Shown piece by piece: positions 1 to 5,548 of a DNA stretch of 6,602 nucleotides. Source of the DNA: Methanomassiliicoccales archaeon (lineage in GTDB: Archaea > Thermoplasmatota > Thermoplasmata > Sysuiplasmatales > Sysuiplasmataceae); the NCBI GenBank assembly GCA_027365715.1, contig DAHXLZ010000138.1, positions 1 through 6,602 on the forward strand. Reading direction: 5' to 3'. Positions within the stretch are counted from its first letter, which is position 1; every line of letters begins with the position of its first letter. The position numbers and the translations under genes are program-made. The notes under the pieces are model-generated. The model did no database searches and was not told the origin of the DNA. It worked only from the letters and a program-made list of their open reading frames with translations.

Positions 1-2
1 TT

Positions 3-98
3 ACGCGCGTGGAGAGAGTTGCCAACACCTCCCGGAAGGGAAGGCGAGCAGTCTCGAAGAAACGCGAACCGCCGGCCGCAAAGGAGGTCGCATTCTAA
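3..98 (+). CDS. Possible C-terminus of a TnpB-like protein (partial, 5' end outside window)
   Basis: The frame starting at base 3 is open from the window edge to a TAA at 96-98 and gives 31 residues ending KKREPPAAKEVAF, rich in Lys, Arg and Glu. A basic tail stopping just before the conserved hairpin is what tnpB genes in IS605-type elements commonly show, which is the reason for choosing this frame. No catalytic residue or zinc-finger cysteine is in view, so the family assignment rests on position only. The other two plus frames are also open here: one runs to a stop at 199-201 and the other to 308-310. Either could be the true reading frame, although both pass through the hairpin. Confidence 0.35.
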   Translation, partial: TRVERVANTSRKGRRAVSKKREPPAAKEVAF

Positions 99-141
99 TG
101 CAGCCAGGAACCCCACGAATTTATTCGTGGGAGGATGTCAG
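76..141 (+). ncRNA. Candidate omega (re)RNA scaffold 3' part of a TnpB element
   Basis: In IS605-type elements the 3' end of the tnpB transcript is processed into a guide RNA whose scaffold ends at the element boundary, with the flanking chromosome as guide. Two stems are visible here: a small one at 90-101 (GCAT, loop TCTA, ATGC) and the strong 8-bp stem at 112-131, followed by AGGATGTCAG. If the boundary is right, the guide would be the bases starting at about 142 (ATCCACCCATGG...). The RNA's 5' limit is unknown, and 76 is only a convenient start. Expression and function are inferred. Confidence 0.4.
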
Positions 142-227
142 ATCCACCCATGGCCTGATGAGGGTACAACTATGGCGGCAGGTCTTCAGTTCAGCGAATA
201 GCAACAAGAGGAAGGAAGTGAATGACC

Positions 228-1418
228 TCAATTGTTCCTTCGATATATTTTCGCAGCCTCTTCTGAAAGCATGGAGAAGTTTTCCGAAACTTCCATGGCT
301 GTGTGGCTGAAGGAGATGAACATCGTCTCCTCCTGGGAAGGAGGGATGAAGATGCCTGCGTCGAGCGCCATGCGAAACAGCCTGAAGAACAGTCTGTGGT
401 CGATGCACTTAACACCGTTGTAATTGTTCACATCATTTTCGGTAAAGAAAAGCGACACCATACCGGTGCCGGATTTGACCGTGAGCCCTGATTCTGAAAG
501 TCTTGCGGCTGCGAGTCCGGTCAGATGGCGGAGTTTGCCATAATCCTTCCTGCTCAGAATTTCCAGCGTTGCAAGACCCGCGGCCACGCTTGCAGGATGG
601 GCAGAGTACGTGCCCGCCTGCGAAAAGCTTCCTTCCGGTCTTATCTTCCTCATCAATTCAGCCTTTCCACCAAACGATGCAAGCGGCATGCCGCCGCCTA
701 TTATCTTGCCGAAGGTGTAAAGATCCGGCACTATGCCTTCACCTTCGCAGAATGGACCGAAACGAGTCCTGAAACCTGTTATCACCTCATCACATATCAG
801 CAGAGTGCCGGTCGATTCTGTATAATCTCTGATGTCTGCAAGATAACCCGGCTCAGGAAGAATGAGTCCGGCATTGCCCATAACCGGCTCGATTATGAGG
901 GCAGCATACTCCTTTGTACTCAGTCTCTTCTTTGCAGCACCAGATGAGTTGAATTCAATCTCATCAACAGTCTCGCCTGGAAAATTCATTGTGTGGGTTC
1001 CGTGGTAACCGCCGCGTATTTTCATTATTTTATTCCTGCCGGTGCAGTGCAGGCTCAGGCGAAGTGCGTGCATGGTTGCCTCTGTCCCGGTCGAAACAAA
1101 ACGCATCATCTCCATTCCGCGGCATGCTTTTACTATCAGCCGCCCGAGTTTGATTTCATTCTCTGTGGGCGCCGCGAACATCATGCCTTCATCCACAGCC
1201 AATCTCACTGCACGGGCAACTGCAGGGTCAGAGTGACCGAGTATCAGCGGACCATATCCCAGCACGTAGTCGACGTATTCTCTTCCATCCACGTCGAGCA
1301 TGTGTGAGCGCTTACCGCTCTTCATGAATCTGGGAAATGGAGGATAATAACGGACCGGACTGTTAACACCTCCAGGAAATAACAGCCTGGACTTGCGAAA
1401 CAGCATTCCACTCTTCAA
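228..1418 (-). CDS. hemL: Glutamate-1-semialdehyde 2,1-aminomutase-like aminotransferase (PLP class III)
   Basis: This enzyme would convert glutamate-1-semialdehyde to 5-aminolevulinate, the C5-pathway entry to haem, sirohaem and cobalamin, in the cytoplasm. The 396-residue protein opens with the family signature PGGVNSPVR (15-23); Arg23 matches the substrate-binding arginine of known enzymes. STGTEA (109-114), GYHG (137-140), DEVITGFR (210-217), the PLP-lysine motif FGKIIGGGMP (Lys238) and QAGTYSAHP (267-275) follow. Glu364 in SQEETMF aligns with the conserved active-site glutamate. About 24 residues are missing after GYHG, where the family has its gating loop. The TTG start at 1418 is chosen because GGAG lies 8 nt upstream and the N-terminus then aligns with E. 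coli HemL; an ATG at 1406 is the alternative. No other haem gene is in the window, so a related aminotransferase role is possible. Confidence 0.85.
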   Translation of the reverse strand: MKSGMLFRKSRLLFPGGVNSPVRYYPPFPRFMKSGKRSHMLDVDGREYVDYVLGYGPLILGHSDPAVARAVRLAVDEGMMFAAPTENEIKLGRLIVKACRGMEMMRFVSTGTEATMHALRLSLHCTGRNKIMKIRGGYHGTHTMNFPGETVDEIEFNSSGAAKKRLSTKEYAALIIEPVMGNAGLILPEPGYLADIRDYTESTGTLLICDEVITGFRTRFGPFCEGEGIVPDLYTFGKIIGGGMPLASFGGKAELMRKIRPEGSFSQAGTYSAHPASVAAGLATLEILSRKDYGKLRHLTGLAAARLSESGLTVKSGTGMVSLFFTENDVNNYNGVKCIDHRLFFRLFRMALDAGIFIPPSQEETMFISFSHTAMEVSENFSMLSEEAAKIYRRNN

Positions 1419-1458
1419 ATTGACAGCTCCTGAACCGGACCGAATTTACCATCCGCTG

Positions 1459-1466
1459 CTTAAATA
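1459..1466 (-). promoter_or_regulatory. TATA box for the hemL-like gene
   Basis: On the minus strand the sequence reads TATTTAAG, a good archaeal TATA box. Transcription would begin about 25 bases downstream, near 1437. That leaves a leader of roughly 18 nt that contains the GGAG ribosome binding site before the TTG start at 1418. Confidence 0.5.
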
Positions 1467-1496
1467 GTTGCGCCCTCTGCTCAACAGATTAGAACA

Positions 1497-1515
1497 CGTA
1501 ATCGGGCCGATTACG
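1497..1515. promoter_or_regulatory. Perfect 19-bp palindrome, possible operator
   Basis: CGTAATCGG-G-CCGATTACG is a perfect 9-bp inverted repeat around a single central base. It lies in the divergent intergenic region, about 30 bp upstream of the hemL TATA box and about 100 bp upstream of the protease-gene TATA box. A dimeric helix-turn-helix regulator binding site is a reasonable guess. A one-base loop makes it a poor RNA hairpin, which favours a DNA site. No regulator is identified. Confidence 0.4.
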
Positions 1516-1612
1516 CCTGCGGCAGATGGTTCAAATCAGATGCGGACAGAAGAATCATCACCTAGAAATAGCATTTGTGTTACTGATAAACTGTGCTGCT
1601 GGTTCAGGAAAG

Positions 1613-1620
1613 CATTTATC
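1613..1620 (+). promoter_or_regulatory. Candidate TATA box for the CPBP protease gene
   Basis: CATTTATC lies 44-51 bp upstream of the ATG at 1664 and would place the transcription start near 1642, leaving a leader of about 20 nt with a weak purine-rich AAAGG site. An AT-rich stretch at 1638-1650 (ATCAAATAATAAA) is a second candidate and would give an almost leaderless transcript. Confidence 0.35.
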
Positions 1621-1663
1621 CTGCCGCGAAGATTGAATCAAATAATAAAAGAAAGGCATTCAC

Positions 1664-3234
1664 ATGACTGACCAGAATACACCAAAAAGCGCGAGAAAGG
1701 AATGTTACAATTGCTGGAGGCTCATACCGGACGATGCCAGATTCTGCCCTTTCTGCGGTTTCAATCAGGTGGAGAAGCACGGATTCCAGCTTATTTCTGA
1801 GCAGAAGGAGGATCCTTCCGCACCGCCGCAGAATGTTGCCGCGCCTGGACGGGCGGGCGTCAGTTTCCAGACACAGGGCGGGATTCCATTCAATGTTCAC
1901 CAGTATCCGCTGTACAGCGGCACAAGCGTTCAGACCGGGAGAGCCGCCGTTAATTCACAGAACAGGTTTTCATGGGTGGACGTTGCAAAAACTGCTGCCG
2001 TAATTGGTGCACTGCTCTACTTCATTGCAATCATAATGGAGCTGGGAGCAGCATATCTCTACACGGAATATACACCATCAATGGCTGCATCTCCATATTC
2101 GTTCCCGTTTTACTTCATCATCCCTCCGTTTCCGCCGCTGTACGTCAATGGTGTCTATTCCACAGGCTACTTCGTGGCGTACCCGGCTGTCGTGCTCATT
2201 GCGACTGCCTGCTTTGTCATAATGGCAAAGAAGTCTTACAGCTTCAGAAAAGAGATGATGACGGGCTACAGGAAAAGAACAACCAGCGACCTGATGTTTA
2301 TTGGCGGCCTTTTCATGGCATACCTGTTCGTCAGCATTGCAACAGTTCTGTTTGTTGTGGATGTTCTGGGTCAGTCTGTGCCGACGCCAAACTTCAATGC
2401 TGTTCCAACCAATTTGCTTATCTTTGAGCTTACATTCGCGCCGGTATGGGAGGAAACAGTTTACCGGCTCATGCTCATCGGCATCCCGCTCACAATATTT
2501 TATGCAGTTACCCGCAAAGGAGACGGAAGGAGAGGGTGGAAATACCTTATTGGCGGGAACATGAAGATTACTCCTCCGGTACTGATACTCATAATCATCT
2601 CATCTGTCATATTCGGCGTCGCACACTGGTCCTCAGGTTCCGGATGGGGACTCTGGAAAATATTTCCGGCCGCTGTAGCGGGTTTGATTCTCGCATACCT
2701 CTATGTAAAAAAGGGGCTGTATGCAGACATATTATTCCATTTCAGCGTCGATGCTACGGGAATCATAACCTCCCCCGTGACTTCGAACCCCATACTGAAT
2801 GACGGGCTGGGCATCATGCTTTACGCATGGGCCGCCATAGGGCTGATATTCTTCATTTACTGGATAATCGTGATACTTGGTTTCTTCACCGGAAAGAACA
2901 TGCTGCCTTCGAAGGTTGTGGCAAGATACGCCACTGCTGCGGCAAACGCAGGTGCCGGCGTTGCAGCTGCCGATGAGCCGGTAAACAGAACTGCCGGACA
3001 GGAAGGACAGCAAACTGCCGGACAGGAGGGTACCCATGGGCCGGATCCCTACAGGCAAAACACTCAATACGGCAGTTTCTACCAGGGAACACACAGACCT
3101 TTCCAGGAGGCAATCCTGCGATCCCGGGAGACCTTGTTTTCGGCTATTCCTGCAAAAACTGCGGTGGACTCGAAGCGAAATATCAGGATGGCAGGTTCAT
3201 CTGTGTATTCTGCGGACAGGAAAATAAAAAATGA
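1664..3234 (+). CDS. Zinc-ribbon CPBP-family intramembrane protease, frameshifted near its C-terminus
   Basis: The protein starts with a zinc ribbon (Cys14, Cys17, Cys28, Cys31), then a Pro/Gln/Gly-rich linker to about residue 100. Hydrophobic segments follow at about 110-132, 150-187, 210-236, 250-281, 303-320, 332-348 and 382-408. The CPBP (Rce1-like) protease motifs are all present: EETVYR (Glu263, Glu264, Arg268), FGVAH (Phe317, His321) and HFSVD (His359, Asp363). A tail with an octapeptide repeat (TAGQEGQQ, TAGQEGTH; 443-458) follows. Read without correction the frame runs antisense into the next gene and stops at 3304 (546 aa). Adding one base in the GGG at 3085-3087 gives 523 residues ending in a second zinc ribbon (Cys497, Cys500, Cys514, Cys517) and a stop at 3232-3234, 5 bp before the convergent gene. 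Family members cleave membrane proteins or prenylated peptides; the substrate here is unknown. Confidence 0.85.
2989..3036 (+). repeat. Two tandem copies of a 24-bp coding repeat
   Basis: The 15-mer AACTGCCGGACAGGA occurs at 2989-3003 and again at 3013-3027, a period of 24 bp. It encodes the octapeptides TAGQEGQQ and TAGQEGTH in the linker between the last membrane segment and the C-terminal zinc ribbon of the CPBP protein. Such in-frame repeats can change copy number by slippage. Confidence 0.7.
3088..3234 (+). other. Out-of-frame 3' end of the CPBP gene encoding a second zinc ribbon
   Basis: In the frame one base behind the main reading frame, the sequence reads NTQTFPGGNPAIPG, then SCKNCGG (cysteines at 3151 and 3160) and FICVFCGQENKK (cysteines at 3202 and 3211), stopping at TGA 3232-3234. 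The CxxC-13-CxxC spacing is a typical zinc ribbon and echoes the N-terminal one of the same protein. The overlying frame gives a tail with no recognisable pattern (RSRETLFSAIPAK...). This frame has no start codon of its own with a ribosome binding site, so it is the displaced end of the upstream gene rather than a separate gene. Confidence 0.8.
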
Positions 3235-3239
3235 CGTTT

Positions 3240-4004
3240 TCAGAGTAACGATTCGACGTATTCTCTGCCTGAAATTGCCTCTGCCGGACTCCTTGCCTCA
3301 ATGACTACAGGGATATCCATTTTTGAAATCAGGGCAACTGTTTCCCGATTGACCACGCGACCGGTCCCTGGCTGCAGGTGTTCGTCCTGATGGCCATCAT
3401 TATCGCTGAGATGAAGCATCCTTATGCTGTCATGCATCGACAGGAATGCACCCAGTTCACAATCCAGGGAAGCATGCGCGACGTCAAGGCACAGATTTAC
3501 AGGCGAACCGGCCATGAGTGACTTCATCTCCTTTGGCTTAGAGGCTACCGAGCCCGATACCGATGGCATATTTTCGACCAGCAATTCAGTACCAAGGGAT
3601 TTCGAGAGAGATGCCAGTGCCCTTATTCCCTCTCTTGCAAGCAGGAACGCCCTCTCTCTGTCGTGCAATGAAAGGACAGAGTGGATTCCGGGATGTACCA
3701 CGAAAGTTTTTATTCCCAGGCCGGCGGCCCTGCGCATCGTTTCCGCTGTCTCACCTATTGATGCACTCCTGATTGCCCTGTTCATGCTCGCAATATTTAT
3801 GTCACTCATCGGGAGGTGAACTGTATACTTCAGGCCATACGAGCCGGCTACATCATCAAATTCGTCCGCAAAAGTCTGCATTCCATAATTCCCTTCGGTG
3901 ACAATCTGCCAGCCGTCAAAATGTGCTATCAGAGTGTCCAGCAGACCCGAAAGCGGGCCAAGTGACAGGGATGAACAGGAAAAGTGGAACTGCACAGCAA
4001 TCAC
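3240..4004 (-). CDS. Sugar phosphate isomerase/epimerase-like TIM barrel protein (xylose isomerase-like/AP endonuclease 2 superfamily)
   Basis: The 254-residue protein has the metal-site pattern of the xylose-isomerase-like TIM barrel superfamily, which includes sugar isomerases, epimerases and endonuclease IV. Visible motifs in order are VHLPMSD (His63), VVHPG (His104), LLVENMP (Glu144), LCLDVAHA (Asp174, His177), MLHLSDNDGHQDEH (His198, His205, His209) and VVIEAR (Glu236). These would bind one or more divalent metals. The substrate cannot be told from sequence; sugar isomerisation and DNA or RNA phosphodiester cleavage are both seen in the superfamily. The GTG start at 4004 overlaps the upstream UPF0201 stop as GTGA, so translation is probably coupled. 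GTG at 3995 is an alternative start. It ends 5 bp from the corrected end of the convergent CPBP gene. Confidence 0.8.
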   Translation of the reverse strand: MIAVQFHFSCSSLSLGPLSGLLDTLIAHFDGWQIVTEGNYGMQTFADEFDDVAGSYGLKYTVHLPMSDINIASMNRAIRSASIGETAETMRRAAGLGIKTFVVHPGIHSVLSLHDRERAFLLAREGIRALASLSKSLGTELLVENMPSVSGSVASKPKEMKSLMAGSPVNLCLDVAHASLDCELGAFLSMHDSIRMLHLSDNDGHQDEHLQPGTGRVVNRETVALISKMDIPVVIEARSPAEAISGREYVESLL

Positions 4005-4426
4005 TCTCCGCCGGAGGAAGCCTGCGGGCCGTAATCTTTTCCCTGCCTGGAAGTGACGTATCCAGCAACGCCGAGCAGTTTCTCGAAGTGCAGAACAGGA
4101 TTGTTCACTTCTCCGCTCAGTTCTATGCTGCCGAGTGGTTTGGGTTCATCGATTATATTCACCCTGCCCGCCAGAGCGGCCTGCTTGTTGAATTTTATAC
4201 AAAATCTGCTGCCTTCGGCATTCCTGTTTATCTCCTCAACAAATGCATACTTAATTTTCTGATCGGCAATGAGCTTTAAAAGCGGGCCAATCTCAACGGG
4301 TCTGCACAGGATAAAATTGCCTTCCCCGGTCAGCCTGGCATCAGGGAAGAGGTTTGACACAGCGTTTTTGACCCTTGCAGGATCTTCCGTCGGAAACAGT
4401 TCAGCACGAACGTAAAAGTCAGTCAT
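4001..4426 (-). CDS. UPF0201 family protein (PAB1135-like, predicted RNA-binding)
   Basis: The 141-residue protein matches the archaeal UPF0201 pattern: an N-terminal strand followed by FPTEDPARVKNAVSNLFPDA (11-30), and the hallmark FNKQAALAGRVN with nearby PLGSIEL in the second half. Family members are about 130-145 residues, so it looks complete. The fold resembles ribosomal protein L5-like domains and related PAB1135-type proteins are predicted to bind RNA; the biological role is not established. The ATG at 4426 has a GGTGAG ribosome binding site (4440-4435) at good spacing. It is the first gene of an operon with the TIM barrel gene, overlapping it by 4 bp. Its promoter and part of its ribosome binding site lie in or at the edge of the left arm of the large inverted repeat. 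Confidence 0.85.
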   Translation of the reverse strand: MTDFYVRAELFPTEDPARVKNAVSNLFPDARLTGEGNFILCRPVEIGPLLKLIADQKIKYAFVEEINRNAEGSRFCIKFNKQAALAGRVNIIDEPKPLGSIELSGEVNNPVLHFEKLLGVAGYVTSRQGKDYGPQASSGGE

Positions 4427-4439
4427 CGTGGATTCTCAC

Positions 4440-4568
4440 CCTGAACTTCAATCCTGCGGTTCGGTCTTAAACTTTTTTGAAGACGGGCTGTTTGTCCGAT
4501 TAATTGTAACGGCGGGAAAAATGGAATGAACCTGTCGAGTGAAATCCGCTGCAATTTGAAATCATTCC
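4440..4568 (+). repeat. Left arm of a perfect inverted repeat of at least 129 bp
   Basis: Every base from 4440 to 4568 is matched by the reverse complement of 6474-6602 (position x pairs with 11042 minus x). The first mismatch on the inner side is G4569 against the complement of A6473. On the outer side the match cannot be followed because the right arm reaches the window end. This arm is intergenic: it holds the UPF0201 promoter and stops 45 bp before the glycosyltransferase start. Confidence 0.97.
4465..4472 (-). promoter_or_regulatory. TATA box for the UPF0201/TIM barrel operon
   Basis: The minus strand reads GTTTAAGA, preceded by a run of six A residues (4478-4473) as part of a BRE-like purine stretch. 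Transcription would start near 4442, leaving a leader of about 16 nt that contains the GGTGAG ribosome binding site. The box lies inside the left repeat arm, so an identical copy exists at 6570-6577. Confidence 0.5.
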
Positions 4569-4582
4569 GAATAAGAATAATG

Positions 4583-4590
4583 CTTTATAG
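4583..4590 (+). promoter_or_regulatory. TATA box for the glycosyltransferase/nucleotidyltransferase pair
   Basis: CTTTATAG lies just inside the repeat-bounded segment, 24-31 bp before the TTG start at 4614. Standard archaeal spacing puts the transcription start at about 4612-4614, so the message may be leaderless or nearly so. Because this box is internal to the repeat arms, it would move with the genes if the segment inverted. Confidence 0.5.
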
Positions 4591-4613
4591 TTTGCTTACG
4601 GATAAGGAATCGA

Positions 4614-5546
4614 TTGGACACGGATGTATCATTTACACTTGGAATATGCCTGACTGACGAGGCGGTCTGCCTTGAAAAACTGATTTCTGCCACAAACAGA
4701 GAATCCCTTCCGAATGGAGTCACCATAACCGATTTAATCCTGGTAGTGAGCGGCGGTTTCAGAAATACAGAGGCAGTGGCGACAAATTCCAGCGTGCGTT
4801 TTCCACGAACTGTGATAGTGGAGGAGCGGAGGAGCGGAAAGGCGAGCGCAATCAACAGAATTATAAGCAGTATGCGTGGAAACAATCTTCTGCTGATAAA
4901 CGGTGACGCCCTCCCGGAGGCCGGATCCATCGCTGCGCTCATGGAGGATCTCGTGACCTCGGGACGTGCAATGATGTGCGCTCAGCCTCTGCCGGCAGTG
5001 AGTAACTGCAGCCCTGTTACAGCAGGCCTCATGAGATTCCTGTGGTCATTGCACAACTCCACCATGGATACACTTGAAAAATGCGGGGAGAGGATTCACC
5101 TGACGGATGAGATGATAGCTATCAACGGCAAACACATTGCGAAGCTTCCGGACGGTACGGTGAATGACGGTGCCTTTATCTCCACCAGAACACAGCTGAA
5201 TGGCGACGCTGTATCATTTTCGCGGAGAGCTGTTGTCAGGGTTTCAGTGCCCCATGGAATTCGTGACATAATAGTGCAGAGGCGGAGGATAATATTCGGT
5301 CACCTGCAGGTAAAGGAACTTGTCGGTGTCCTTCCGGGAACAGCGGAATTCACGGCATCGAAACATCCGCTTATCGGGCTCAGAATAATATCCGACTACA
5401 GCAGAAAGCACCCGCTTGAATTCCTCATATTTCCCCTGGCAGTAGCTGTAGAGATGATTTCACTCTTGGGCGCGTTACGCGACAGGAAGAAAAAGTCGGA
5501 TGTTCACGCGGTGTGGAGGAGAGTCGACAACGCTGTCTGGAGATGA
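4614..5546 (+). CDS. Family 2-like glycosyltransferase with a C-terminal membrane segment
   Basis: The 310-residue protein has the layout of a GT-A fold family 2 glycosyltransferase, which transfers a sugar from a nucleotide-activated donor to a lipid, protein or glycan acceptor at the membrane. The N-terminal strand TLGICLTDEA is followed by ILVVSGG (42-48), the donor-site motif ERRSGKASAIN (71-81), LLLINGDALP (92-101; Asp98 as the DxD-like metal ligand, with Asn in the usual first acidic position), NDGAF (184-188) as the catalytic-base region, and QRRR (222-225) resembling QxxRW. A hydrophobic segment at 268-288 is probably membrane-associated. The start is TTG at 4614, the only start codon between the upstream in-frame stop at 4578 and the conserved first strand; AAGGA at 4604-4608 is a weak ribosome binding site. 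Its stop overlaps the next start as ATGA. Confidence 0.8.
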   Translation: MDTDVSFTLGICLTDEAVCLEKLISATNRESLPNGVTITDLILVVSGGFRNTEAVATNSSVRFPRTVIVEERRSGKASAINRIISSMRGNNLLLINGDALPEAGSIAALMEDLVTSGRAMMCAQPLPAVSNCSPVTAGLMRFLWSLHNSTMDTLEKCGERIHLTDEMIAINGKHIAKLPDGTVNDGAFISTRTQLNGDAVSFSRRAVVRVSVPHGIRDIIVQRRRIIFGHLQVKELVGVLPGTAEFTASKHPLIGLRIISDYSRKHPLEFLIFPLAVAVEMISLLGALRDRKKKSDVHAVWRRVDNAVWR

Positions 5547-5548
5547 TC
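5539..5548 (+). promoter_or_regulatory. Extended Shine-Dalgarno-like sequence inside the glycosyltransferase/nucleotidyltransferase overlap
   Basis: GGAGATGATC differs by one base from GGAGGTGATC, the sequence complementary to the usual archaeal 16S rRNA 3' end. It contains the ATG at 5543 itself and is well placed to serve the in-frame GTG at 5552. The nucleotidyltransferase may therefore start at 5552 rather than at the overlapping ATG. Confidence 0.4.

Larger units (their letters stand above)
1..141 (+). mobile_element. Right end of an IS200/IS605-type (TnpB) insertion sequence, truncated by the window edge
   Basis: The segment ends in an 8-bp perfect stem (112-119 CCCACGAA pairing with 124-131 TTCGTGGG, loop TTTA), preceded by ATGCAGCCAGGAACC and followed by AGGATGTCAG. 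From memory this arrangement resembles the 3' end of archaeal IS605/IS1341-type elements, where a hairpin lies just after tnpB and near the element boundary; no alignment was possible. Only the right end is visible and everything upstream is outside the window. The boundary at about 141 is an estimate from the GATGTCAG motif. IS200/IS605 elements make no target duplication, so the boundary cannot be fixed that way. It may be a complete element running off the edge or a dead remnant. Confidence 0.6.

Noticed and set aside
503..1307. Several plus-strand open frames of 89-140 codons opposite the hemL-like gene
   Set aside because: They are antisense to a gene with strong family motifs, have no ribosome binding sites and no recognisable domains.
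1972..2802. Alternative plus-strand frames within the CPBP gene
   Set aside because: These are overlapping shadows of a frame carrying all the CPBP motifs; their Cys/His/Arg-rich composition is typical of shifted reading.
3083..3091. Programmed -1 ribosomal frameshift site
   Set aside because: The codons at the likely shift point read G GGA ACA, which is not a standard X XXY YYZ slippery heptamer, and no strong downstream stem was seen. A missing base is simpler.
3235..3304. Extension of the CPBP reading frame to the stop at 3304
   Set aside because: It runs antisense through the 3' end of the TIM barrel gene and encodes no recognisable pattern, while the other frame gives a clear zinc ribbon and a stop in the gap between the genes.
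4494..4503. CCGATTA in the inverted repeat arm as a half-site of the palindrome at 1497-1515
   Set aside because: Only seven bases are shared and the other half is absent, which is expected by chance.
4440..4568. Inverted repeat arms as a MITE or small transposon with its own terminal repeats
   Set aside because: The two ends of a single arm show no inverted repeat to each other, no flanking target duplication is visible, and the left arm holds an ordinary gene promoter.
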